Below, in pieces: positions 9,534 to 18,710 of a stretch of DNA of 64,000 nucleotides (the stretch's first letter is position 1; every line of letters begins with the position of its first letter). The position numbers and the translations under genes are program-made. Source of the stretch: an uncultured Lachnospiraceae bacterium (GTDB lineage Bacteria > Bacillota > Clostridia > Lachnospirales > Lachnospiraceae); contig CAKRVA010000005.1 in the NCBI GenBank assembly GCA_934408585.1, positions 62,001 through 126,000 on the forward strand. Reading direction: 5' to 3'. The notes under the pieces were generated by a model. That model had not been told where the DNA came from. It was given only the letters and a program-made list of their open reading frames with translations, and did no database searches.

Positions 9534-12390
9534 GAATTTAAAAGAAAAATTTATTAATATGATTACATCGCGTGTTTTTGTAATGATGCTGCTTATGATA
9601 GCAGTTGGAATCGTTATGATACATCGTGTATTCCAATTACAGATTGTCGAAGGCGAACAGTACATTGACTCCTTTCAGATGAAGATAAAAAAGGAGCGTA
9701 CGATTGCGGGCAGCCGTGGATGTATCTATGACCGCAACGGAAATCTGCTGGCTTACAATGAGCTTGCACATTCGGTTGCCATTGAGGATGTCTATGAAAG
9801 CGGCAAAATGAAAAATTACAACCTCAACACCACGATACATACGTTAATCGGCATGATTGAACAAAACGGCGATCATATCATCAGCGATTTCAAAATCACT
9901 TTGGACAAAAACAACCATTATATGTTTACCGTCGAAGGTTCACAGCTGAACCGTTTTCTGGCAGATGTATACGGTAAAAGAAATCCGGATGACCTGGAAG
10001 AGAAGCAGAGAACAGCAACTGCCCAGCAGGTAGTTGATTATTTGTGCGGATGGAATAAGTTCCGGATTGGAGAGTATACCAAAGAGGATTCCAGTTCCAC
10101 CTTTGTACCCGGAAATGGTTATACCAAAGATGAAACGCTGAAAATTCTTACGATTCGGTATGATATGAGCAGTAACAATTATCAGAAATACATTGCAACA
10201 ACCGTTGCTACCGATGTCAGTGAAGAAACGGTTGCGATTGTCATGGAAAACAACAATATTCTGGAAGGCGTTTCCATTGTCGAGGATACGGTACGTAAAT
10301 ATGTCGACAGTGTTTATTTTGCTCAGATTATCGGCTATACCGGAAAGGTATCAAATGAAGAACTGGAGCTTCTTCAGGAAGAGAATTCTTCTTATGATTT
10401 AAACGATACCGTCGGAAAACTTGGTATTGAGAAGTCTATGGAAACAAGACTCCAGGGTACCAAAGGCCATGAAACCATTTTCGTAAACAGTGTGGGAAAG
10501 GTTACCGAAACCACTGATTATACCGAACCAATTGCCGGTGATGATGTTTATTTAACCATTGACAAAGACCTTCAGATAGCGACCTATAAAATATTGGAGG
10601 AAAAGCTTGCCAGTATCTTATATACCAACATTATCAATGCAAAAGATTTTGATGCCTCCAAGGTAAGCAGCAGTAAGATTAAAATTCCGATTTATGATGT
10701 CTATTTTGCTTTAATCAATAACAATGTCATTGATATTAACCATTTTTCGGCATCAAATGCCGGCGAAACAGAACGCCTTGTACAGGAACGTTTTCAATCC
10801 CACAAAGCCGAAGCTTTCCAAAAACTTCGGGCTGAGCTGACTGAGAATCTGACTCCATATGAACGGCTGGCTCTGGAATATCAGGTATATGAAAGTTATA
10901 TTGTTGAATTATTATATAACAACGGAATTATACAAAAAGATTTAATTAACCAGGAAGATGAAACTTATCTGGCATGGACCCGGGACGAAACGATTAGTCT
11001 GAATGAATATCTGAACTATTGTATTTCCCAGAACTGGGTAGATATTACAAAGCTTCAGTTAAATACACAGTATTCGGAATCTGAAACCGTTTATCTCAGA
11101 ATCGTGGATTATATTTTTGAACAGCTGGATAACGACCTGGAATACACCAAAAAAGTATATAAATATATGATAAAGGGTGATGTAATTACCGGTACACAAA
11201 TTTGTAAGCTTTTGTTGGAGCAGGAGCTTATTGATATTGACGATGAAGAAGCACAGAGACTTATGAACGGAAGTATTTCTGCTTACTCCTTTATGATGAA
11301 CCGGATTCACGATTTAGACATTACGCCTGCACAGCTTGCGTTAGATCCCCATTCTGCATCCATGGTAATTACCGATGTCAATACCGGGGATGTACTGGCA
11401 CTTGTTTCTTATCCGGGATACGATAACAATAAAATGGCAAACGGTGTAGATGCAGAATACTTTAACCAGTTGTTAAATGACCAGTCGACACCAATGATCA
11501 ATTACGCAACACGACAAATGACTGCGCCTGGTTCTACATTTAAAATGGTATCCGCGACTGCAGGTCTTATGGAAGGAATTATCAATCCATATACCACCTT
11601 CCGTTGTACCGGTTCCTTTGAAAAAATTTCCCCTCCGGCGCGATGCTGGATTTACGGAAAAGGAAGCCATGGTGCCATCAATGTTACACAGGCAATCCGT
11701 CATTCCTGTAATATGTTCTTCTATGAATTGGGATATTCGCTCGGAACCGTAGGAGATACGTATTCCAATGATTTAGGTTTGGAAAAACTTGCCAAATATG
11801 CCGATATGTACGGATTATCCGAAACATCCGGTATTGAAATTGAAGAATCCACACCAACCGTTTCGACTGAGGATGCTGTTCGTTCCTCCATTGGACAGGG
11901 TACGAACAACTATTCAACGGTCGGACTTGCCAGATATGTAACCACCGTTGCAAACAGCGGTACCTGTTATAACCTGACGCTGGTTGATAAAATTACGGAT
12001 CACAGCGGTATTGTATTGATGGAAAATCATGCAGAAGTACGGAATACGATTTCCATGGATTCTTCTTATTGGAATGCGATTCATCAGGGTATGAGACAGG
12101 TAATTGAAAGTAAAAGCTACTACAATGACTTAGGTGTTAATGTTGCCGGAAAAACAGGTACTGCCGAAGAAAATAAGAGCCGGCCAAACCATGCACTTTT
12201 TGTTTGTTATGCACCTTATGAGCAGCCTGAAATTGCAATTGCCACAAGAGTTGCATATGGATATACTTCTACCTACGCTGCACAGATTACAAAAGAAGTA
12301 TTAAAATATTATTTTGAATTAGCAGATGAAGATGAATTAATTACCGGAACCGCATCACAGATGTCCGGCTCCACAGAAGTAACGGATTAA
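9502..12390 (+). CDS. mrdA: Penicillin-binding protein 2 (rod-system transpeptidase) with a large insertion
   Basis: Class B PBP that cross-links lateral-wall peptidoglycan with RodA. One membrane segment near residues 25-45, then the PBP dimerisation domain (GSRGCIYDRNG). The transpeptidase domain has STFK (S678, K681), SCN (735-737) and KTGT (884-887). At 962 residues it is much longer than the usual 600-720: about 245 residues lie between DLQIATYKIL (~355) and ASMVITDVNTGDVLALVSYP (~620), which are normally nearly adjacent. The insert is acidic and mostly helical in appearance. Start ATG at 9502 inside mreD, after GGAAG. Confidence 0.93.
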   Translation: MKKGVIGNLFENLKEKFINMITSRVFVMMLLMIAVGIVMIHRVFQLQIVEGEQYIDSFQMKIKKERTIAGSRGCIYDRNGNLLAYNELAHSVAIEDVYESGKMKNYNLNTTIHTLIGMIEQNGDHIISDFKITLDKNNHYMFTVEGSQLNRFLADVYGKRNPDDLEEKQRTATAQQVVDYLCGWNKFRIGEYTKEDSSSTFVPGNGYTKDETLKILTIRYDMSSNNYQKYIATTVATDVSEETVAIVMENNNILEGVSIVEDTVRKYVDSVYFAQIIGYTGKVSNEELELLQEENSSYDLNDTVGKLGIEKSMETRLQGTKGHETIFVNSVGKVTETTDYTEPIAGDDVYLTIDKDLQIATYKILEEKLASILYTNIINAKDFDASKVSSSKIKIPIYDVYFALINNNVIDINHFSASNAGETERLVQERFQSHKAEAFQKLRAELTENLTPYERLALEYQVYESYIVELLYNNGIIQKDLINQEDETYLAWTRDETISLNEYLNYCISQNWVDITKLQLNTQYSESETVYLRIVDYIFEQLDNDLEYTKKVYKYMIKGDVITGTQICKLLLEQELIDIDDEEAQRLMNGSISAYSFMMNRIHDLDITPAQLALDPHSASMVITDVNTGDVLALVSYPGYDNNKMANGVDAEYFNQLLNDQSTPMINYATRQMTAPGSTFKMVSATAGLMEGIINPYTTFRCTGSFEKISPPARCWIYGKGSHGAINVTQAIRHSCNMFFYELGYSLGTVGDTYSNDLGLEKLAKYADMYGLSETSGIEIEESTPTVSTEDAVRSSIGQGTNNYSTVGLARYVTTVANSGTCYNLTLVDKITDHSGIVLMENHAEVRNTISMDSSYWNAIHQGMRQVIESKSYYNDLGVNVAGKTGTAEENKSRPNHALFVCYAPYEQPEIAIATRVAYGYTSTYAAQITKEVLKYYFELADEDELITGTASQMSGSTEVTD

Positions 12391-12414
12391 CGCATAGAAA
12401 GGCTGGAATTATCA

Positions 12415-13092
12415 TTGAATCAATCTTGTTTAATAAAAAGCTTTCCCAACGGTATTGTTCTTTATCTGGAAGAACAGATTCCGTTTCAAGAGTTGTTAAT
12501 AGATATTGCTGAAAAATTCAGCGAGTCAAGGGCTTTTTTCAAAGATGCCAAAATGGCTCTTTCAATTAAGGGAAGAATCCTTACGGAAGAAGAAGAGCAA
12601 CAGGTACTAAATACCATCACCCAGAACTCTGATCTTCAGATTCTTTGCCTGGTAGGTGAAGATGATGAAACAAACCAGAAATTTTTGAAAGCACTTGAAC
12701 AGACGGAAGAGTTAAAAGAGGATGAAGGTGCCGGACAGTTTTATCGTGGAACCTTGAAAAATGGACAAGTTTTGGAAACAAAATCCAGTATTGTCATTCT
12801 CGGAGATGTATATCCCGGTTCCGCCGTTATTTCTTCCAGAGATATTATTGTTCTTGGTGGTTTGTTCGGAGAAGCATACGCCGGTGGAAACGGAAATCCG
12901 GAACACTTTATTGCCGCATTGGAAATGTCCCCGCAAAAGTTAAAAATCGGGGATTATACCTATCAGAGTAAAGAAAAATCAAAGTGGTCCATAAAGCCAA
13001 AAGTACAACCGAAAATTGCATATGTAAAAAACAAAAGCATTCAGATGGAACCAATTACAAAAGAATCGCTGGGAGAGTTAACAATTGGTTAA
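12415..13092 (+). CDS. minC: Septum site-determining protein MinC
   Basis: FtsZ-assembly inhibitor recruited to the membrane by MinD. 225 residues: an N-terminal FtsZ-interacting domain to about residue 95, then the C-terminal beta-helix domain starting at FYRGTLKNGQ with GDVYPGSAVISS and VLGGLFGEAYAGG, as in MinC. No ATG precedes the conserved start; TTG at 12415 gives the full family length. First of a minCDE set placed inside the rod-system genes. Confidence 0.92.
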   Translation: MNQSCLIKSFPNGIVLYLEEQIPFQELLIDIAEKFSESRAFFKDAKMALSIKGRILTEEEEQQVLNTITQNSDLQILCLVGEDDETNQKFLKALEQTEELKEDEGAGQFYRGTLKNGQVLETKSSIVILGDVYPGSAVISSRDIIVLGGLFGEAYAGGNGNPEHFIAALEMSPQKLKIGDYTYQSKEKSKWSIKPKVQPKIAYVKNKSIQMEPITKESLGELTIG

Positions 13093-13139
13093 TCTGTTTT
13101 CCAGTGGACGATTAATAATTCATTTAAAGGAGAAACTTT

Positions 13140-13931
13140 ATGAGTGAAGTAATTGTCGTCACATCAGGAAAAGGCGGTGTGGGAAAGACCACCACATCTG
13201 CAAATGTAGGAACCGGTCTTGCAGCTATGGGAAAACGCGTTGTTCTGATTGATACCGATATCGGATTACGCAATCTGGACGTTGTCATGGGACTGGAAAA
13301 CCGGATTGTATATAATCTGGTTGATGTCATTGAAGGAAAATGCCGTATGAAGCAGGCACTTATCCGCGACAAACGTCATCCCAGCTTATATTTAATGCCC
13401 TCTGCACAGACAAAGGACAAAACAGCCGTCCGTCCGGAGCAGATGGTCAAGTTGGTACAACAGCTAAAAGAGCAATTTGATTACATCATCCTGGACTGCC
13501 CGGCAGGAATTGAACAGGGCTTCAAAAATGCGATTGCCGGTGCCGACCGGGCATTGGTTGTCACAACTCCGGAAGTATCTGCAATCCGTGATGCCGACCG
13601 GATTGTCGGCTTACTCGAAGCAAATGAATTCGCAAGAATCGACCTTGTCATTAACCGTTTACGCCATGACATGGTACGGCGTGGGGAAATGATGAGCGCC
13701 AATGATGTTGTTGATATTCTTGCATTAAATTTAATCGGAATTGTTCCGGATGATGAAAATGTAGTCATTGCAACCAATCAGGGCGAACCTCTTGTTGGAA
13801 ATGCCACTATGGCAGGCAGAGCTTATCAAAACATCTGTCTGCGTATTGTCGGAAAGGAAGTACCGTTTCTTGATTTTGAGAAAAACATTTCTTTCTGGAC
13901 AAAAGTAACCGGTATTTTTCATCGAAATTAG
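13140..13931 (+). CDS. minD: Septum site-determining ATPase MinD
   Basis: ParA-like ATPase that binds the membrane as an ATP dimer and carries MinC. The deviant Walker A GKGGVGKTT is near the N-terminus, the switch motif IDTDIGLRNLD follows, and the Walker B-like DCPAGIEQG is present. The C-terminal helix with FWTKVTGIF is amphipathic and suits a membrane-targeting sequence. 263 residues. Start ATG at 13140 after AAAGGAGAAAC. minE follows after 12 bases. Confidence 0.97.
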   Translation: MSEVIVVTSGKGGVGKTTTSANVGTGLAAMGKRVVLIDTDIGLRNLDVVMGLENRIVYNLVDVIEGKCRMKQALIRDKRHPSLYLMPSAQTKDKTAVRPEQMVKLVQQLKEQFDYIILDCPAGIEQGFKNAIAGADRALVVTTPEVSAIRDADRIVGLLEANEFARIDLVINRLRHDMVRRGEMMSANDVVDILALNLIGIVPDDENVVIATNQGEPLVGNATMAGRAYQNICLRIVGKEVPFLDFEKNISFWTKVTGIFHRN

Positions 13932-13943
13932 GGAGGGAGCTTC

Positions 13944-14219
13944 ATGAGAATAAAGAACATTTTTAAACGAAAAAAATCAAGAGAAATTGCACGTGACCGG
14001 TTGAAAATTTTATTGATTTCAGATCGTGTAAACTGCTCGGCAGAAATGATTGAATTAATAAAAAATGACATTACCAAGGTAATATCCAAATACATGAAAA
14101 TCGACACACGTACGATGGATATCCAGATCACGACAACCGATTGCAAAGGGCGGAACAAAATGCCTGCATTATATGCAAATATACCCATTTTAGATTTACA
14201 CAAAAGCGATAGAGGATAA
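13944..14219 (+). CDS. minE: Cell division topological specificity factor MinE
   Basis: 91 residues. MinE stimulates MinD ATPase and drives Min oscillation. The N-terminus is a short basic amphipathic stretch (IKNIFKRKKS), followed by the anti-MinCD helix REIARDRLKILLISDR and the beta-rich dimerisation part (MDIQITTT). Start ATG at 13944 after GGGAGGGAGC. Its presence means the bacterium uses a MinE-type system rather than only DivIVA/MinJ. Confidence 0.95.
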   Translation: MRIKNIFKRKKSREIARDRLKILLISDRVNCSAEMIELIKNDITKVISKYMKIDTRTMDIQITTTDCKGRNKMPALYANIPILDLHKSDRG

Positions 14220-14227
14220 GGTCAGAA

Positions 14228-15334
14228 ATGTTTAACCGTTACAAAATCAGACATTACAATTTTAAACTGTTAATTATGGTCATTGCACTTGCTGTCATTG
14301 GAATCATTGCAGTCGGAAGTGCAGAAGAGTCTTTGCAGAGCCGTCAGATTGGAGGATTTGTTTTTGGAATCTTTCTGATGCTTTTGTTATCCTTTTTTGA
14401 CTATTCGGTACTGCTGAATCTGTATTGGGTAATGTATATCGTCAATGTAGCACTGCTTGTTGCCGTTATTTTGCTTGGTGAAGATGCAAAGGGTGCACAG
14501 CGCTGGCTGAAAATTGCCGGAATACAGTTTCAGCCTTCCGAACTAGCCAAAATATTAATTATTCTGTTTTTGGCACAATTTATCCAGAAACATTATCAAA
14601 AATTCAACACCTTTAAAATTATTTCCCTGTGTTGTGTTTTGTTTGCTGTCCCGGCAGCATTAGTTCTAAACCAGCCGGATTTATCCACGACCATTGTTAT
14701 ATGCCTTGTATTCTGTGTTATTATGTTCGTTTCCGGAATTCACTTTAAGATTATATTGGGATTACTGGCAATTGTAGTTCCGGTGGCTATGATATTTATC
14801 TATCTTGTTATGCAGCCGGACCAAAAAATCATTAAAGACTATCAGAAAGATCGTATTATGGCATTTCTGAACAAAGAGGAATCGGTAAACGAAGAAGGAT
14901 ATCAGCAGTATTATTCCGAAATGGCAATCGGTTCGGGACAGCTCTATGGAAAAGGATATAAAAACAATCAGATTAGTTCTGTAAAAAACGCAAACTTTAT
15001 TGCAGAACAGCAGACAGACTTTATCTTTGCTGTTATCGGGGAAGAATTTGGATTTATTGGTTGTGTAACGGTTATCGCCTTACTTTTACTAATTTCGCTG
15101 GAATGCTTTATGATTGCCCATCGAGCGAAGGACATTGCCGGCACCATCATTGCCGCCGGCGTCGGGGCGCAGATTGGACTGCAGGGATTCATTAATATCG
15201 GCGTTGTGACCTACCTGCTTCCCAATACAGGTCTGCCACTTCCTTTTGTAAGCTATGGACTGACATCACTTGTCTGTTCGTTCATTGAAATTGGATTTGT
15301 TTTAAATGTGGGGTTACAAAGTAAGGAAAAATGA
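14228..15334 (+). CDS. rodA: Rod-shape SEDS glycosyltransferase RodA
   Basis: Polytopic peptidoglycan polymerase of the SEDS family that partners the PBP2 upstream. 368 residues with about ten membrane segments. Family motifs are QFQPSELAKI, NQPDLSTTIVI, QQTDFIFAVIGEEFGF and PLPFVSYG near the C-terminus. Starts eight bases after minE. Context with mreBCD and PBP2 favours RodA over the divisome paralogue FtsW. Confidence 0.94.
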   Translation: MFNRYKIRHYNFKLLIMVIALAVIGIIAVGSAEESLQSRQIGGFVFGIFLMLLLSFFDYSVLLNLYWVMYIVNVALLVAVILLGEDAKGAQRWLKIAGIQFQPSELAKILIILFLAQFIQKHYQKFNTFKIISLCCVLFAVPAALVLNQPDLSTTIVICLVFCVIMFVSGIHFKIILGLLAIVVPVAMIFIYLVMQPDQKIIKDYQKDRIMAFLNKEESVNEEGYQQYYSEMAIGSGQLYGKGYKNNQISSVKNANFIAEQQTDFIFAVIGEEFGFIGCVTVIALLLLISLECFMIAHRAKDIAGTIIAAGVGAQIGLQGFINIGVVTYLLPNTGLPLPFVSYGLTSLVCSFIEIGFVLNVGLQSKEK

Positions 15335-15384
15335 TGTATAATATATACAATTATGAGGGTATGTATAATCAGGAGGGGTAAGAC

Positions 15385-15780
15385 ATGAACATTGCATTAA
15401 TTGCGCATGACGCAAAGAAGAAATTGATGCAGAATTTTTGTATTGCATATCGTGGTATTCTAAGCAAAAACGATTTATATGCAACTGGTACAACCGGTCG
15501 ATTGATAGAGGAAGTTACGAATTTAAACATACATAAATTTCTTGCTGGTCATTTAGGAGGAGAGCAGCAGATTGGTGCGCAAATTGAACACAACCAGATG
15601 GATTTGGTCATTTTTCTGCGTGATCCGCTTACTTCCAAAATGCATGAACCGGATGTAAACAACGTAGTTCGCTTATGCGATATGCATAATATTCCGTTAG
15701 CAACAAATCTTGCAACTGCAGAGCTGTTGATTAAGTCCTTAGACAGAGGAGATTTAGAGTGGCGTGAAATGTATAAATAG
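15385..15780 (+). CDS. mgsA: Methylglyoxal synthase
   Basis: Converts dihydroxyacetone phosphate to methylglyoxal and phosphate, a bypass of lower glycolysis when phosphate is limiting. 131 residues, the normal length. Catalytic and phosphate-binding signatures are present: IALIAHDAKK, ATGTTGR, GGEQQIG and the catalytic aspartate region FLRDPLTSKMHEPDV. Start ATG at 15385 after AGGAGGGG. The last 17 bases overlap the carboxypeptidase gene. A TATAAT at 15337-15342 may give it its own promoter, but no clear -35 is seen. Confidence 0.96.
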   Translation: MNIALIAHDAKKKLMQNFCIAYRGILSKNDLYATGTTGRLIEEVTNLNIHKFLAGHLGGEQQIGAQIEHNQMDLVIFLRDPLTSKMHEPDVNNVVRLCDMHNIPLATNLATAELLIKSLDRGDLEWREMYK

Positions 15781-16756
15781 AAAGCACGGCAAACGCATTC
15801 TGAGTATGGGAATCCTAATTGGACTGTTGTTTGCTACGGGATGTGGACAAACTTCATATGCATTACCATATACTGCTGATTCAGAAATCAGCAGTTTTCG
15901 TATTGACGATTTCAACAGTGAGAAGACGACCGCGGATACCTTTGCCCATGATTTATGTGTCAGTGAAGCAGATTTTCATACCGATCTTGTTGATATGAGT
16001 AATTCCTCAAGTGCTGCATTATTTGATATTAATGCTCATGATACGATATATGCCAAGAATATTTATGAAAAACTATATCCGGCAAGTCTTACCAAAGTGC
16101 TTACCGCGATTGTGGCAATGAAGAACTGTTCCGGCGATACGGTACTTACTGCATCTGCCAATGTAAGAATCAATGAATCCGGAGCACAATTATGTGGCAT
16201 CAAAGAAGGCGACCAGATGACCCTTACCCAGGCACTTCATCTGTTACTGATCAACTCTGCAAATGACGCGGCAATTCTGATTGCTGAAGGCGTTGGCGGT
16301 ACCGTTGAGAACTTTTGTGAAATGATGAATGAAGAGGCCATTTCTTTGGGAGCCACCAATTCCCATTTTGTAAATCCTCATGGGCTTTCAGATGATAACC
16401 ATTATACGACTGCCTATGATATGTATCTGATTATGAATGAAGCCGTTAAATTTGAAATGTTTAAGGAAATCATTCAGATGGATTCTTATACCACGGTATA
16501 TCATGATAAGAATGGTGCTGATAAGGAAATCACCGTCGGAAGCACAAATTATTATTTTATCGGAAAAGCAGATGCTCCATCCGGAATTACTGTATTAGGT
16601 GGCAAAACCGGAACCACAAATGCCGCCGGTCACTGCCTTGTTTTATTGTCAAGAGATGCACAAAGCAAACCATATATTTCAATCATCATGCGATGCGATA
16701 GCAAGGATGGATTATATGAATCCATGACCAGTCTATTATCTCAAATAGGCAATTAA
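15764..16756 (+). CDS. Serine-type D-Ala-D-Ala carboxypeptidase (PBP5-like)
   Basis: Trims the terminal D-alanine of stem peptides, limiting cross-linking. Peptidase S11 motifs: SLTK (S108, K111), SAN (165-167) and KTG (281-283). The N-terminus is basic, then hydrophobic, and ends in FATGC, a plausible lipoprotein signal, so the enzyme may be lipid-anchored. At 330 residues it lacks the usual C-terminal PBP5 beta domain and amphipathic anchor helix. GTG at 15764 follows GAGGAG by 12 bases; ATG at 15806 is an alternative that would keep the hydrophobic part but lose the basic residues. Confidence 0.9.
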   Translation: MKCINRKHGKRILSMGILIGLLFATGCGQTSYALPYTADSEISSFRIDDFNSEKTTADTFAHDLCVSEADFHTDLVDMSNSSSAALFDINAHDTIYAKNIYEKLYPASLTKVLTAIVAMKNCSGDTVLTASANVRINESGAQLCGIKEGDQMTLTQALHLLLINSANDAAILIAEGVGGTVENFCEMMNEEAISLGATNSHFVNPHGLSDDNHYTTAYDMYLIMNEAVKFEMFKEIIQMDSYTTVYHDKNGADKEITVGSTNYYFIGKADAPSGITVLGGKTGTTNAAGHCLVLLSRDAQSKPYISIIMRCDSKDGLYESMTSLLSQIGN

Positions 16757-16759
16757 CGG

Positions 16760-16788
16760 TTGTGTTTTCTACTATAATAATTTATAAT
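16760..16788 (+). promoter_or_regulatory. Candidate sigma-A promoter
   Basis: TTGTGT (16760-16765), a 17-base spacer and a perfect TATAAT (16783-16788), 24 bases before the next start codon. It would drive the small P-loop ATPase gene. Confidence 0.45.
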
Positions 16789-16811
16789 TAACTTATTAGG
16801 AGGGTATGCCA

Positions 16812-17231
16812 ATGGTTCAATTAATTGTAGGAAACAAGGGGAAAGGGAAAACAAAGCATCTGCTTGACAAAGTGAATACGGAGGTACAGAGTGTTTCTGG
16901 AAATATCGTTTATCTTGATAAAAGCAAGAAACACATGTATGAATTGAACAACAAGGTTCGATTGATTGATATTTCTTCTTATGATGTAAATGGTTCGGAT
17001 GAATTTATTGGTTTTGTCCGCGGAATCATTTCTCAGGATCATGATTTACAACAAATGTATTTTGACAGTTTCTTAGAAATCGCATCCTGCAAGGATAAAA
17101 ACATTTTGGATCTTATCCACCGATTGGAAGAGATTAGTAAGAAATTTAACGTTGATTTTGTTATTAGTGCTTCAGTTGATGAATCAGAATTAACCGAAGA
17201 ATTAAAAGACAAAATAATTGTTTCTTTATAG
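16812..17231 (+). CDS. Small P-loop ATPase of unknown function
   Basis: 139 residues. A Walker A motif GNKGKGKT starts at about residue 6, and the rest looks like a compact alpha/beta nucleotide-binding domain with IVYLDKSK and MYFDSFLEI; the latter could supply the Walker B aspartate. No oligomerisation or membrane part is evident. Similar proteins have been loosely labelled twitching-motility PilT, but nothing here supports pilus function. AGGAGGG (16798-16804) sits right against an ATG at 16806, so the ATG at 16812, eight bases away, is the likelier start. Flanked by its own promoter and a terminator, so it is probably monocistronic. Confidence 0.75.
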   Translation: MVQLIVGNKGKGKTKHLLDKVNTEVQSVSGNIVYLDKSKKHMYELNNKVRLIDISSYDVNGSDEFIGFVRGIISQDHDLQQMYFDSFLEIASCKDKNILDLIHRLEEISKKFNVDFVISASVDESELTEELKDKIIVSL

Positions 17232-17237
17232 ACCTGC

Positions 17238-17267
17238 AGCGCAAGGTTGCTGACCTTGCGCTTTTTT
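17238..17267 (+). terminator. Rho-independent terminator
   Basis: Ten-base-pair stem (GCGCAAGGT with its complement ACCTTGCGC, plus an outer A-T pair), five-base loop TGCTG, then a T run at 17262-17267. Ends the P-loop ATPase transcript. Confidence 0.9.
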
Positions 17268-17312
17268 ATGTAATGAATTGTCTGCAAATCCTCTGGGAAA
17301 GGAGGTTTTTAT

Positions 17313-18710
17313 TTGTCACGAAATCAAAATAATAAAGTTGTCAACTTCAAAAAACCTCTGAGCGGAGGAAATATCGGTGTTGTCATTTTTGCAGTTATTT
17401 TTATCTATATTGTGATTTGTGTTTTTATGTATTTTACCCAGAAGCACATCGAAAGTTATCAGGTAAAAATGGGCTCCCTGTCCTCTAATAACATTTATAA
17501 AGGCATTGCCCTGCGGGATGAAGAGATTGTAAACGCAGACAAATCCGGATATATCAATTATTATGCCCGGGAAGGTCAGCGTGTCGGAGTCGGAAATCTC
17601 GTTTATACCATTGACGAATCCGGAAAACTTGCTGATTATCTGAATACCAGCGGTAATGGAACCGCACTGACCGATAAAGACTTATCTGAGTTAAAAACAG
17701 AAATTCTTGGATTTGTAAATGAATTTGATCCGGAACATTTTTCTACTGTTTATGATTTCAAAAACAGTGTTCAGGGAATGGTTCAGAAATTATCCAGCGC
17801 AAACATTCTGGATAATATTGATAAAATTAACAGCTCCGGTGTTTCAGAACTGGTTTCTCTTTGTCGTGCACCGGCAACCGGAATCGTTATTTTTTCTACC
17901 GATGGATATGAACAGCTTCATTTGGAAGATATGACAAAGGAACTGTTTGACCAGAAAGCTTACCAGAAAAATCAGTTGATTAACAACGAACTGGTAGCCG
18001 CCGGTGATCCGGTATATAAGGTTTCCAAAAATGAAGACTGGTCCATTATCATTGAAACCGACGATGAAAAAGCATCCGAATTATTGGAAGCTGAATATGT
18101 CAATGTTAAATTCTTAAAGAATCAATATACTGCATGGGGAAAAGTAAGTTCGTATACCAACGAGGCAGGTGATGTTTTTGTAGCACTCACTTTTACAAAT
18201 TCCATGGTGACTTTTTGTACCGACCGATTTATCGATATTGAATTGATTCTGGAAGATGAACGAGGATTGAAGATTCCTAATTCCTCCATTGTTGAAAAAG
18301 AATTCTTTATTGTACCGAAAGAATATGTAACAAAAGGCGGTAACAGCGATAATTACGGTGTCATGAAAGAAGTGTATACCGAAGATGGTACCGCAACCGT
18401 AGAGTTCCTTGAAACCACGATCTATAATGAAACAGATACCGATTATTACCTGGATGATTTATCCCTGCGAATTGGCGATTACATTGTAAAGCCGGACTCA
18501 ACGGAAAAATTTGCAGTCAGTAAACGAGGTAGCCTGATTGGTGTATACCATATGAATAAAGGATATGCCGACTTTAAACAGATAAATATTCTATATCAGA
18601 ATGAGGAATACAGCATTGTAAAATCAAATACTCAATATGGATTAAGTCCATACGATTATATTGTATTAGATTCTTCAACGGTGAAAGAGGATGAACTTAT
18701 CTATGAATAA
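17313..18710 (+). CDS. HlyD-family membrane-fusion-like protein
   Basis: 465 residues with a basic cytoplasmic start, one membrane segment at about residues 21-43, and a large extracytoplasmic part. ADKSGYINYYAREGQRVGVGNLVYTI resembles the first half of a biotinyl-lipoyl hairpin and RAPATGIVIFSTDGYE a second half, as in HlyD-type adaptors. No ABC transporter or outer-membrane partner lies nearby. In this window it precedes yggS and sepF, so a role near the division site is possible but unproven. Start TTG at 17313, seven bases after AAAGGAGG. Confidence 0.75.
   Translation: MSRNQNNKVVNFKKPLSGGNIGVVIFAVIFIYIVICVFMYFTQKHIESYQVKMGSLSSNNIYKGIALRDEEIVNADKSGYINYYAREGQRVGVGNLVYTIDESGKLADYLNTSGNGTALTDKDLSELKTEILGFVNEFDPEHFSTVYDFKNSVQGMVQKLSSANILDNIDKINSSGVSELVSLCRAPATGIVIFSTDGYEQLHLEDMTKELFDQKAYQKNQLINNELVAAGDPVYKVSKNEDWSIIIETDDEKASELLEAEYVNVKFLKNQYTAWGKVSSYTNEAGDVFVALTFTNSMVTFCTDRFIDIELILEDERGLKIPNSSIVEKEFFIVPKEYVTKGGNSDNYGVMKEVYTEDGTATVEFLETTIYNETDTDYYLDDLSLRIGDYIVKPDSTEKFAVSKRGSLIGVYHMNKGYADFKQINILYQNEEYSIVKSNTQYGLSPYDYIVLDSSTVKEDELIYE

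Noticed and set aside
16806..16811. ATG at 16806 as the start of the P-loop gene
   Set aside because: It is only two bases from AGGAGG; the ATG at 16812 has normal spacing.
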